From the IMG/VR virus record IMGVR_UViG_3300047562_003246, positions 1-64,000 of that record: a DNA stretch of 64,000 bases; one strand, written 5' to 3'. This document shows, in pieces, positions 56,201-64,000 of this stretch. A program made the position numbers and the translations under genes. Position 1 is the stretch's first letter, and each line of letters starts with the position of its first letter. The notes beneath the pieces are model-generated. The model did not search any database and had not been told where the DNA came from. It saw only the letters and a program-made list of their open reading frames with translations. This stretch comes from a virus.

Positions 56201-59200
56201 AGGGAATATCGTAGGACTCACTACTATCGAGCCTGGGTACAAGTTTAGAGCTATTTGCAGAGTCTCCGAGTTTCCAAGTAATCTTCAAGAAAGATTACAC
56301 ATATGGCATGATGCGACTGTCAACGGTACAGCCGACATGGCGAATCGTCGTGTCACAGATCAAGCTTTTATTTCCCTTCCATTTGTTGATCCGCTTGTCA
56401 GTACGTTCTCTTCTCCAGACTCACCGTCGACGACAAAAAGATTGATTACTTTTGTTGTGACTTTCAATAGTGATTTGGCTCAGAACTTAACGCAGCAAGA
56501 TTTTACAATCATCAATGGTGCCATAGGAGCTGCGTATCCAGGTAGTTCTTTTACTGTTTCGCCAAACGGTAGGCAGTACACTTTGGTTGTTTACGCTTTA
56601 GCTGTAGATGACGTGACGGTTATTCTCGCTAACGACGTAGCTCAAGGTGCTCAAGGTCAATTCGTTCAAGGCGGCGAACTTACCGTTGTCTGGTTAGGAC
56701 TAGAAAACTTCTTCATCGAGTGGGTTACGGCTGCGGGAGAATACAGAGATTCTTTTGACTTTCATTTAGTCGTCGAAGAAGGTATTGACCTTGATTATGA
56801 TCAAGTCACTGTAGATAGTTTGGTCTTCAATTCTAATTTGATGAAGATCACTAAACTGCCAGGACAAAACGCTGCCTTTACTGCTATCAGAATACCGAGC
56901 TTGACAGTTGCAGTTTTTGAAGCACCAGCCGGTGTTTATGAATCGGCAGATGGTAGACGTAATAACAAAGCTACTGGCGTCAGGTCGTTACTTGCGTTTC
57001 TTGGCGGCTTAACTATTACTACCGAGACTTCGTTTGTTGTTTACGATAGAGACCTTGTTTTTACTATCACCTCGAATACAAAGATCAACGGCACGATTGA
57101 TCCTAACGATTTGGAGTTTGGTCTTCGTGACAGTCTTTACAATCCTGTTCCAGGATTTAACCAAGACGGTGAGCTTGTAGAGTTTGTTGAAGTTGTTCCA
57201 GGTTACAGATGGACAGGTAGATATCGATTAGACGGACAAATAACTACCACGGCGTACCCGTTCTATATTTGGTATACCAATAATGGCAACGACACTGTTA
57301 ACTACTTCAATCAACCGATACCATCTGGTGCAAGAGCCCGTTTACAAGTTCTAGGAGTATTCGCTGCTGAAATTTGGAATTCAACTCCAGCGGCTTGGTA
57401 CCCGTATCCAGCTATCTTGACGTTCGATATCAGGTTTAATCAGGATTTAGCTGTAGAGCTGACAACTGCTGATTTTGATATCGTCAACGGTAATGTTCAC
57501 ACTAGTTCGCCGTCAAACGGATTTGTAACTGTTACTTCGAAGCGACATTACAAAGTTTATGTTCGACCGATTACTACTGGTAACGTAACAGTAAGCATTG
57601 CAGCGGGCGAAGTAGCTAGCGTCACTGGCGCAAGAAATACAGCAGCTGAAGCTACTGCTTCTTGGACATGGTATTTCCAGTTAACAGGTCAAATTACTCC
57701 GACAGCTAAAGCTGACCAGTTCATGGTAACGTTGAATGTACCGGAGGGCACAATATTACCTGACGCGATGGCTCAGCAAAATGCGTTATCAACAAACAGC
57801 TGGGTCGCGGAGAAGATCTATGTACCCAATACGTTCCAGTGGATTCTAAGGGTACATCCAGCAACAGGTCCCACGTTCAACACATCTGAACCTAGACAGA
57901 TTCAGATTTCGATTAATCGCAATGTTTTCGTGACTGACAATGGTTCTCGTAATGAGCCATATGTTTTTCCTGCGTACAGTTTTACGGTAGTTCCAAACAT
58001 TAATTTGACTGTTGAAACAGACCCACTTAGTACAGGCGAAAACTTTGTTGTAAGAGTTAAGTCAAATACTTACTTTGTTTTTGATCCTGATAGTAATCCG
58101 TCACAAAATATACTGGGCCTTGGCATTATTTGTTATTGCGGGTTTGTTGATGTGTCGGGATTTGATCCTGCTAACTACCTCGCGAGCATCCCTGGATTAA
58201 CGCTTTCCGGCGACAGAGGATATCTGCAATCGACCGAGGTTGACGAGAACTACGAATACACTTGGGCTTTTCAGTTGACAGCAATTAGCCCGCCTAAGCG
58301 AATTCAATATTCTAATCTGATTACTTATGGACATCGTGATCAAGTTAACGTACAGGTTCAAGTCGGCTTTGACGACAATAATCAACCGATTTATCGATTC
58401 AGTCAGGAAGCTTACTTGGCGATTGTTAATAGCGTTATCGGTGATTTTGGTGCACGTCCACTCACTGGCGGCTTATTGCTATCAAACGGTGCTATTTATT
58501 TGGTGCAAGGAGACAAGCTCCATAAGCCTGTCGTACTTGATATTACAAAGCATCTTGTCGAGTTTGATTGGCTTGGTGATGTTTACGCTACATTTAGGCA
58601 CGCATTTCACAACACGTTATTAAATGTGTTTCCTAGATATAAAACTAGATCGATTATTGTTCGTGTTCGTGTACGAGAAATGCCAGCGGGCACAGCTCAA
58701 GTTATTACAGTTGATTGGGGCGACGGTGAAATAGAAAACATCACAGCTTCGCAGGCTGTCAATACTGGAGTTACTGTTCCGAATGAACTTGAGTTTTGGC
58801 TCAGTCACGTTTATCCAGACGCTTCGCTCTATACAGCAAGCATCGAAGCTGTATCCAGCTACACGACGATTACAACATTATGCGAGGCAAGAGTACGAGC
58901 TAACGGCACGTTAACGCGAGTCAGACCCACAGAGATATCGCTTAATCAAATCGTTGCAATCCGAGAAAACCCAAATCGAGACAAACTTAAAGGTCTGGAA
59001 GAAGTCTGTGTTAGTCAAAACTTGACAGGCATGTTGTCGGTCGTAAGCACAGCCGAAGACAAAGTCGTGAAAAGTTTGAAGGCATACACAGGTTATTTAA
59101 AACTACCTGAAGATTATGGGATTTTCAATTTCGATACTAATCCCAATAATCCTTTTCAAGAACGTCTTACCGTGGGCGGTGTGACTTTTGCACCAGTTGA

Positions 59201-60008
59201 GTATCTAGATATCGCTACTACTCATAAGTTGCACGAAGCTTTAGGGTTATCTACTGCATCTTTAGGAGCAAATACAGACGGTGATCGTATTGTTAATTTG
59301 CACGACAGTAAATTCTTCAGTAATACGGATTCAGGTCACATAGGGACATTTAGATATACGACAAACACCCCTTCAGGTTCGCCGTTGTCGCACAGAAATG
59401 TACGATTTCAAAAAGCTGATTTGATCGAATTAAACGGACCTGTTTATTGGCGTATCGAGTTGCAGATACCGCCGCCCGCAGGTACAACACACTGGTTAAA
59501 GTCTGCTAAAGAAATCATAATTCAAAATTCGCCTAGCTTTATTCTCGACGAGCTATCGTTCGATCCTAGGTCTATAGGTACAAGGATTTACAGAATTACT
59601 AACACGCAAAACGTGTCTCTTCGTATCGATTGGCGCAAAAATTTAGCTCAAGCAAATACTTTGTTTTTCCCGAACGCTAACTGGCCTTCCAATACAGAAC
59701 TGGGCGTCCGACTAGTCCATATCATTAATCATCAGATGTCTTATCAAGAAGAACTAGCGTTTTTCACTAGGCTAGAGGGGATGTTGAACACACTAGTTAA
59801 CACATCCGGAGCTTATTCTCGTAGTGCAGGTTTTATACTCCCAGCGGCAACGATTTGCGAGATTTACCTGAAACGAGTTGGTGGGATTAACCCGCAAACT
59901 CCGGACGATATAATGCACAACAACGCGATTTTGCAGTCTATTACGAATATTGCTATATATTCGCAGCAAGCAAACGCACCGAATGTTTTCAGAATTACTA
60001 GAGAGTAA
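53286..60008 (+). CDS. Giant bacterial-Ig-like/PKD adhesin (2240 aa)
   Basis: At least eight Ig-like repeats carry the F-N-D-(5-8)-DF.V-nG pattern, for example ITFNEDVTGLSIADFVVTGG, FVIEFNENVSRN, FVVTFNSDLAQNLTQQDF and FDIRFNQDLAVELTTADF. Near residue 1805-1850 is a PKD-like module (VDWGDGEIENITA). The last about 400 residues form a separate globular end. ATG 53286 (TTG 53280 possible). Its length suggests a long tail or surface-binding fibre, or a tail-tip protein. Confidence 0.75.
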   Translation: MRPEQKLHLAQETPNLNQRLSRLGAQYSGTCVIFDSTFGQELDLSLSFVGEDPNYLWVRAVFSKPPANLSTASFTITGPITAHSLSGQDRSFVFVLQKTGFGQASISIATNTVADEAGEFFPATGPIIRDINARPIPVITGPTQVSVGTTQLTITFNEDVTGLSIADFVVTGGSVNSLVGSGDSYTFNLEVASIQTEVQVVLPAGVCQAANLSTNVDSNIYAPVTSKGPLTATVKPTKAIFSTFLTTFLIEWNADVDDSFSQQDLSVNTGTITGFTKITPSKFLVNVTVTEDTTVTLTVVAETVTLLGYDPNLAASGSCQVSTTALTFTLVPPTGWLNGEAVIEVIANGPHSGLLASDFVVQNGVVLDWSPVGNGGSLTVAPTSYGREVVLAVSIPAGVAVNPAGLENNAAGPVQVFHDSLPPAITFVSFTRIGDEYEFAFRTSEIVVRVLDYSHPESSSTVFTGEGLNWVVRVNPIADKGNLQINFPAGLFADKAYNVSAAVSSPVYPFDTVGPVGDWQLVADGHAITRVTNKKNRAFILTFDSQLSAELTIDKLTTSTGLVVSGLEVIQPRRVYRVSTVNSGLTGIAQLSLPVGSVRDMFDNINTTASTVNWDFDFVKPVVSDWSATVDERNVLFVIEFNENVSRNVGNFQVLTQNLTVLDVTFSSRIITVSTTVNSSTPSNNLQVGIALPQNFVLDIADNGNDQTIYFTTIVDTAGPTVTITSPQHPQTSSQLVTFGIESSDPLSSDLVRSQLQLVNATLDPLSDLDTSFVINTPGRVYTATVRAVQDGEVRLTVPANILLDLDGNPNSQGSLTVLVGSRFNLTLAFSAGSKPDTRVLTVSSSIAIDQSSLTVSDINPSEGALSVEAGDSFNRFVIQLNPALTTARATIPSGEVLSTTGRVNNQATQQTSYAAMLASAIMTSTTQQVRRNVDIPVDITWNIRVQRFTVADLKIGIRNVDLQIITGTGFVGNIVGLTTIEPGYKFRAICRVSEFPSNLQERLHIWHDATVNGTADMANRRVTDQAFISLPFVDPLVSTFSSPDSPSTTKRLITFVVTFNSDLAQNLTQQDFTIINGAIGAAYPGSSFTVSPNGRQYTLVVYALAVDDVTVILANDVAQGAQGQFVQGGELTVVWLGLENFFIEWVTAAGEYRDSFDFHLVVEEGIDLDYDQVTVDSLVFNSNLMKITKLPGQNAAFTAIRIPSLTVAVFEAPAGVYESADGRRNNKATGVRSLLAFLGGLTITTETSFVVYDRDLVFTITSNTKINGTIDPNDLEFGLRDSLYNPVPGFNQDGELVEFVEVVPGYRWTGRYRLDGQITTTAYPFYIWYTNNGNDTVNYFNQPIPSGARARLQVLGVFAAEIWNSTPAAWYPYPAILTFDIRFNQDLAVELTTADFDIVNGNVHTSSPSNGFVTVTSKRHYKVYVRPITTGNVTVSIAAGEVASVTGARNTAAEATASWTWYFQLTGQITPTAKADQFMVTLNVPEGTILPDAMAQQNALSTNSWVAEKIYVPNTFQWILRVHPATGPTFNTSEPRQIQISINRNVFVTDNGSRNEPYVFPAYSFTVVPNINLTVETDPLSTGENFVVRVKSNTYFVFDPDSNPSQNILGLGIICYCGFVDVSGFDPANYLASIPGLTLSGDRGYLQSTEVDENYEYTWAFQLTAISPPKRIQYSNLITYGHRDQVNVQVQVGFDDNNQPIYRFSQEAYLAIVNSVIGDFGARPLTGGLLLSNGAIYLVQGDKLHKPVVLDITKHLVEFDWLGDVYATFRHAFHNTLLNVFPRYKTRSIIVRVRVREMPAGTAQVITVDWGDGEIENITASQAVNTGVTVPNELEFWLSHVYPDASLYTASIEAVSSYTTITTLCEARVRANGTLTRVRPTEISLNQIVAIRENPNRDKLKGLEEVCVSQNLTGMLSVVSTAEDKVVKSLKAYTGYLKLPEDYGIFNFDTNPNNPFQERLTVGGVTFAPVEYLDIATTHKLHEALGLSTASLGANTDGDRIVNLHDSKFFSNTDSGHIGTFRYTTNTPSGSPLSHRNVRFQKADLIELNGPVYWRIELQIPPPAGTTHWLKSAKEIIIQNSPSFILDELSFDPRSIGTRIYRITNTQNVSLRIDWRKNLAQANTLFFPNANWPSNTELGVRLVHIINHQMSYQEELAFFTRLEGMLNTLVNTSGAYSRSAGFILPAATICEIYLKRVGGINPQTPDDIMHNNAILQSITNIAIYSQQANAPNVFRITRE

Positions 60009-60010
60009 CA

Positions 60011-60604
60011 ATGAGCGAACTAGATAAAACGATTGGAACACTTGACGGTTTGAACAGTATTTTGCTTGGTCAAATCGAGAACGGACAGCTGCCCAAGTTT
60101 GCGCAGGATCCTACAACTGCCGGTGCCTACGGTGAACCGATACCGGCGGAAATGGTTCAGCAAGGTGCAACGCAAATGGCACCAGAACCTGGAGCAGCAA
60201 GCGGTATGCCGCCAGAGCAACAAGATCCAATGATGCAGATTGCCGACATGGTCGCTCAGATCGGCCAGCTACTAGAGCAAGGCATGATGCAGATTCTCGA
60301 AGTCTTGACTCGTATGGACGAAACCAATCAGCGGGTCGAGAAACAGTTAGTGCTGATGTCCGGCGCAACACTAGGACAGCAAGCCACGATGGCGGCAAAT
60401 CCGATTGTTCCTCCACCGCCACAAGCAGCAGGACCTGGACCAGCTCAGCCGCAAAAGATGGCAAGCGATGAGATCGAACTTCCTGCTGCACAGCGAGACG
60501 GGCAAATGGCCAAACTCGACAGCGTTGACAGTCTGGGAGAGACGCTTAGAAAAACAAGTAATGTTTTCGAAGCGATCCGAGCGATCAGGGCAAGTGGTGA
60601 GTAA
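60011..60604 (+). CDS. Gln/Met/Pro-rich virion-type protein (197 aa)
   Basis: Gln/Pro-rich segments flank a helix DMVAQIGQLLEQGMMQIL. Near the C-terminus are LPAAQRDGQMAKLDSVDSL and a helix. Repeat copy 11 encodes AQDPT at residues about 31-35. Starts two bases after the adhesin. First gene of the operon leading to RNA polymerase. Confidence 0.6.
   Translation: MSELDKTIGTLDGLNSILLGQIENGQLPKFAQDPTTAGAYGEPIPAEMVQQGATQMAPEPGAASGMPPEQQDPMMQIADMVAQIGQLLEQGMMQILEVLTRMDETNQRVEKQLVLMSGATLGQQATMAANPIVPPPPQAAGPGPAQPQKMASDEIELPAAQRDGQMAKLDSVDSLGETLRKTSNVFEAIRAIRASGE
60101..60114 (+). repeat. Dispersed 14-bp repeat, exact copy 11
   Basis: In frame as Ala-Gln-Asp-Pro-Thr within the 60011 gene. Confidence 0.95.
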
Positions 60605-60609
60605 TCAGC

Positions 60610-60819
60610 ATGCAGGTGCTAGTTAAAAAAGTCCGCGAACCTGTTGAGCTTGTCGCGGACGAAGCTAACGTCGTGATCTTAAGTAACGACGGACAACATG
60701 CTCATGTCATCATTGAGTCTGAGCTAAGAGTTGTACGTGTGTATGTGGCCGGTGAACCTGAGTTCGCAGAGAAAGCCAAAAGCTACGGCTTTGATTCGCC
60801 TAAAATAACCAAATTATGA
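60610..60819 (+). CDS. Small unknown beta protein (69 aa)
   Basis: QVLVKKVREPVELVADEANV and HVIIESELRVVRVYVAG; beta-rich. Coupled to the next gene by ATGA. Part of the RNA polymerase operon; could be a polymerase partner, unproven. Confidence 0.6.
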   Translation: MQVLVKKVREPVELVADEANVVILSNDGQHAHVIIESELRVVRVYVAGEPEFAEKAKSYGFDSPKITKL

Positions 60820-61028
60820 CAAGCCTTCGAATCGTTAAGCCAGTTCCGAAAAATTCAGCAAGAGAGAGTATTGGTCCGGCCAATACTCTTTCGGTTATTA
60901 CTGTCGATGGTAGTCCTGTTGCGTGTGTTGTAGAAAAACGAGCCGTCGCTTCTGTGCTGACTAAAATTAGTAACACATATAAGCTTGATCCGTCGCGAAT
61001 CAAAGTTACTGAGACTCCGATCATATGA
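60816..61028 (+). CDS. Small unknown protein (70 aa)
   Basis: TSLRIVKPVPKNSARESIG and VACVVEKRAVASVLTKI. Overlaps both neighbours by four bases, directly upstream of the beta-prime-like gene. Unknown. Confidence 0.6.
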   Translation: MTSLRIVKPVPKNSARESIGPANTLSVITVDGSPVACVVEKRAVASVLTKISNTYKLDPSRIKVTETPII

Positions 61029-62950
61029 ACGATCCAACACTTGCGCAGCTACGTTTAGCGAGGATACTCCCAAAGGATTTATATCAACCGGGAGACCCGC
61101 TCAATAAAAAAGAGCAACAAAAGATTCTGACGCAAATTGCCAAGAATAATCCAGACAAGTACAAGCAGGTCGTTGAAGCTTTAAACGAAGTAGGTCTTGA
61201 GGTAGCAAGACTCGACGGTACTTCGTCTATTGGTATCGAAGATATCGCGATGCCAGCAAGAGCTAAAGTTCGTCGCACAAAGATGCGAGAACAAATTGAA
61301 AAGATGCTCGATAGTAGTCGAGACAAGCAACTGCCTAGGGCAGATATTCATCGCAAGATCATGGAAGTACTTGCAAAGAATGTAGCTGACGATGTAGAAG
61401 AGATCTATCAAGACTCTAAAGCAGAGAAAAATCCGCTGGCTATCCAAGTAGATAACGCCGGTCGCGGTAATAAGTCTTCGATTGCTGCAATTCGAGGTGG
61501 AGAGCTTGTTGCTAAAGATTCTTACGGAAAGCTTATTCCTATTTTGCTTGACAGGTCTTATTCGCAGGGCTTAACGCCTATGCAGTATATGGCCGGGCAA
61601 GAGGCTGCACGTATCGGCGTGGTCGATACAAAGCTATCTGTTGCCTCGTCTGGTTATGTTAACAAAACAATGTCACAAGCTGTTCACAGACTTGTTGTCA
61701 GCGCTCTTGATGATGAGTCTGCTGTTGGGCGAGGACTTGCTGTACCTACGGATGATCGTGATAACGACGGAGCGGCATTATCTTTCGATTACGGACCCTA
61801 TAAGCGTAATACGATTATCACACCTAAGATTCGTAAAAATCTTATTGAAATGGGTCATGACGAAATTGTCGTTAGAAGTCCCATCGCATCAGGAGCAAAA
61901 GACGGTGGTGTACTTGCCTGGGATTTAGGCGAAAGAAATTACGGGAGACTTCCTGAACTTGGCGAGTACGCAAATTTAGCTGCGTCAAACTCTATCGGTG
62001 AAGCCGTCACGCAGGCTACGCTAAATTCCAAGCACAATTCGAATGTTTCGATGCGAGATATCGAAGCCCTTGATGATGAAAATAGATTTACTCTAAAAGG
62101 CTTTGAGCTTATCGACAGAGTCATCAATCCGTCTGGTGAGCAAAGAGGTTTTGCAGTTCATGCTGAGTCCGATGGACGGGTTGGTTTAATTAGACCTGCT
62201 CCTCAGGGCGGGCATTATGTCATGATCGGGCTTAAACAGCATTACGTGTTACCAGGGTTTAAGATCAACGTAAAGCCTGGAGAAGAAGTTGAAGCCGGTC
62301 AGCAATTAACTGAAGGAATACCTAATCACGCTGCCGTCACAAAACTTCGAGGTATCGGTGAAGGTCGCCGCGCAGTTGTTGAAGCTATGACTAGGGCTCT
62401 TAAGGAAAACGGACAAAAAGGTTACCGCAGAAATCTGGAGATTCTCGCCAGAGGGTTAGTCGATCGTGTGCGTATGACCGACGAGTATGGCGATTTTATT
62501 CCAGATGATGTTGTTCCGTACCATAGACTTGAAGCGACCTGGAAACCGCGAGAAGACAGTTACGAGCTACAAACAGATCGTGCGATCGGAAAGTTCCTCG
62601 AAAAGCCTGTGCTACACTATAGCATCGGAACACCTATCAAACCTTCGATGGTGAAAACTTTACAAAAGCACGGGATTAAAAGCCTAGTAGTTAACGAAGC
62701 AGCTCCTCCGTTTGAACCCACCGTCGTTAGGGCTGTGGATTTAATGCAAACCGACCCCGACTGGATGACAAGGCAGTTGGGCGGTCACGGACGTAGAAGC
62801 TTCGAAGAAGCTGTCATGCGAGGTCGAGATAGCGATACTTCTGGGACTAGTTACGTTGGTTCTCGTGCAGAATTAGTTTCATTCAATCGTGGCAACTCGA
62901 CAGTAAAACTCGATGAACCAGCCCCAGGCACACCAATATTACCGAGATAG
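61025..62950 (+). CDS. RNA polymerase beta-prime subunit, C-terminal half (641 aa)
   Basis: Landmarks match bacterial RpoC in order. GTSSIGIEDIAMP (about residue 66; RpoC SGVSIGIDDM) is the F-loop. DNAGRGNKSSIAAIRGG (about 142) is the bridge-helix region. GLTPMQYMAGQEAARIGVVD with SSGYVNK (about 180-212) is the trigger loop. LGEYANLAASNSIGEAVTQA (about 312; RpoC GEAVGIIAAQSIGEPGTQ) and a C-terminal domain with PGEEVEAGQQLTEG follow. The NADFDGD catalytic half and the zinc cysteines are absent, so beta-prime is split and the N-terminal half must lie elsewhere. Its place in the virion module raises the chance of a packaged polymerase. Confidence 0.85.
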   Translation: MNDPTLAQLRLARILPKDLYQPGDPLNKKEQQKILTQIAKNNPDKYKQVVEALNEVGLEVARLDGTSSIGIEDIAMPARAKVRRTKMREQIEKMLDSSRDKQLPRADIHRKIMEVLAKNVADDVEEIYQDSKAEKNPLAIQVDNAGRGNKSSIAAIRGGELVAKDSYGKLIPILLDRSYSQGLTPMQYMAGQEAARIGVVDTKLSVASSGYVNKTMSQAVHRLVVSALDDESAVGRGLAVPTDDRDNDGAALSFDYGPYKRNTIITPKIRKNLIEMGHDEIVVRSPIASGAKDGGVLAWDLGERNYGRLPELGEYANLAASNSIGEAVTQATLNSKHNSNVSMRDIEALDDENRFTLKGFELIDRVINPSGEQRGFAVHAESDGRVGLIRPAPQGGHYVMIGLKQHYVLPGFKINVKPGEEVEAGQQLTEGIPNHAAVTKLRGIGEGRRAVVEAMTRALKENGQKGYRRNLEILARGLVDRVRMTDEYGDFIPDDVVPYHRLEATWKPREDSYELQTDRAIGKFLEKPVLHYSIGTPIKPSMVKTLQKHGIKSLVVNEAAPPFEPTVVRAVDLMQTDPDWMTRQLGGHGRRSFEEAVMRGRDSDTSGTSYVGSRAELVSFNRGNSTVKLDEPAPGTPILPR

Positions 62951-64000
62951 CACTTCGTTGCCTCCAAGTCGATCGGTAGCGCTTGCCAGATTTAATACTG
63001 ACAAGCATTACTTTACCGACCAGCAAATTCGCCGACAGCAAGCTATTGCTTTACAGCCTGCGATGCAGCAAGCAGCAATGCAGGCTCAGCAAAATTTAGC
63101 TGACCCTACGTCGCAGCAGCAAGGTAAATCTCAAAAGCCAAAACAGCAAACGGCTGAATCTCAATTCAAAAATGTTCCAAAGGTGCCGCAAGCTTTGAAG
63201 CCGCCCACGGTCCCAGGTCAAGGTTCTGTTCCTGGAGGCTCTTTAGGTTTACTACCTAAAAACGCTACTGGTAGTTTTTTAGGAGATTACGGGCACTACA
63301 TCAATAAGTTCTACAATCCATGGAGTGAGGCATGGAAAGAAGAGTCTAATGATGGAATTGAGACAGGGCTTAAATATACGGGCCGGGGTGCTATGGCAGT
63401 GGGTACAACTGCTGCGGCACTTGCTGGCGGTTTAGGTCTCGCAGGTATCGGAACAACAACTGCCATCGGTGGCACTGGTGGAGCAGCCGGAACAGGTACA
63501 GGTTTACTCGGAGGAACACTTGGTATGGGTCGCGGATTTTCAACTCTTGGCAATTTATTTAGTCGCGGCTCTAATTTCATAAGAGGATTTGGTGGCAACG
63601 CTACTAAAGCAGCCAAACCTCCAGGGGCTACCGGAGGTGCTTGGGATACAGCTGGTAAAGTTTGGAATTGGGCAGACCGAGCCATGACGGCTGACTATCT
63701 AGGCTCACTTGTTACTGGCAGTAGTCCGATCGAAAGCGGGCTTAGCATGTTTGGTTTTGGCTCGGGTTCTAATCAAGCAGGCGGTGTAGGTCCTTCCGGT
63801 CCTGCTGATCCTTACAGTCAGTACGATAACACTCCGAATCCTTCGAGTATGTGGAATCAAAGTGGTTACGGTCCACCACCTGCGTACGGAAGGTATAATC
63901 CCGATAACTGGTCAAACTTACCTTCTAACCGTTTTTCGTCTGCGTTACCAACAAAAACTGCGAGCGTTGTTATGCAAAATATTCCTGTAATTCTTCCTGT
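62913..64000 (+). CDS. Gln-rich then Gly/Ala-rich virion-type protein (partial)
   Basis: ATG 62913 overlaps the polymerase gene by 38 bases and the frame is open to the end of the window (362 codons). Residues 1-110 are Gln/Pro-rich. Residues about 150-200 are Gly/Ala/Thr-rich and hydrophobic (LAGGLGLAGIGTTTAIGG), then Gly/Asn/Tyr-rich. Such proteins are often internal or ejected virion proteins that insert in membranes. Confidence 0.65.
   Translation, partial: MNQPQAHQYYRDSTSLPPSRSVALARFNTDKHYFTDQQIRRQQAIALQPAMQQAAMQAQQNLADPTSQQQGKSQKPKQQTAESQFKNVPKVPQALKPPTVPGQGSVPGGSLGLLPKNATGSFLGDYGHYINKFYNPWSEAWKEESNDGIETGLKYTGRGAMAVGTTAAALAGGLGLAGIGTTTAIGGTGGAAGTGTGLLGGTLGMGRGFSTLGNLFSRGSNFIRGFGGNATKAAKPPGATGGAWDTAGKVWNWADRAMTADYLGSLVTGSSPIESGLSMFGFGSGSNQAGGVGPSGPADPYSQYDNTPNPSSMWNQSGYGPPPAYGRYNPDNWSNLPSNRFSSALPTKTASVVMQNIPVILP

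Noticed and set aside
2113-60114. CRISPR-like interpretation of the dispersed 14-bp repeat
   Set aside because: Spacing is kilobases and irregular, many copies are inside genes, and there are no regular spacers or cas genes.
63311-63685. 124-codon minus-strand ORF at the window end
   Set aside because: It is the complement of the Gly/Ala/Pro-rich partial virion-type gene, and its Pro/Ala composition is explained by that.
1-64000. Minus-strand ORFs of 60-190 codons
   Set aside because: All lie opposite well-supported plus-strand genes, lack ribosome sites and show composition expected of antisense shadows.

Overview
The window is one continuous segment of a large tailed double-stranded DNA phage (Caudoviricetes). 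Every gene I can support is on the plus strand. Genes are short, tightly packed and often overlap at ATGA, and no rRNA, bacterial housekeeping operon, integrase or CRISPR array is present. The host cannot be read from the sequence. The adhesin types (LamG, bacterial Ig-like, PKD) and the many unknown small proteins fit an aquatic or environmental phage.

Layout. 0-11.5 kb and 18-39.5 kb are accessory/early-type modules: mostly unknown small proteins, many with paired cysteines or zinc-ribbon spacing, several small membrane proteins, and a few recognisable enzymes. The enzymes are a P-loop kinase at 396, a MazG-like pyrophosphohydrolase at 10668, an alpha/beta hydrolase at 32028, a RusA-like resolvase at 32856 and a DHH/DHHA1 phosphoesterase at 35587. 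A second, degenerate Sir2-like protein lies at 29354. Between them, 11.5-18.1 kb carries a Sir2-family protein followed by three large, probably virion-carried proteins at 12254, 14376 and 17102. These share a KQA-containing N-terminus and combine a permuted cysteine-hydrolase-like domain, a P-loop kinase/GNAT fusion and a possible ADP-ribosyltransferase-like domain. From 39.5 kb to the end is the tail/adhesin module: beta-sandwich proteins, a LamG protein, two tail fibres, a possible lysis cassette (50.4-52.0 kb), a 2240-residue Ig-like/PKD adhesin, then a small operon ending in a clear C-terminal half of RNA polymerase beta-prime (61025-62950) and a partial glycine-rich virion-type protein that runs off the end.

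Transcription units are separated by many strong intrinsic terminators, often with uninterrupted T8-T10 tracts placed directly before the next Shine-Dalgarno sequence. This fits stepwise transcription by a bacterial-type multisubunit polymerase, either host or phage-encoded.

The most striking signal is a 14-bp sequence, GCGCAGGATCCTAC, present in 11 exact copies plus two partial variants, on both strands, in genes (several frames), leaders and terminators. A random 14-mer would be expected about 0.0005 times in this window. It looks like a DNA-level signal or spreading micro-element. Other unusual points are three tRNA-like folds without canonical anticodon arms, an ORF interrupted by two in-frame TAA codons, a repeated stop-adjacent CGGTCAC linker array (6.0-6.9 kb), a potato-inhibitor-I-like protein, and a RusA gene whose N-terminal half appears in another frame.
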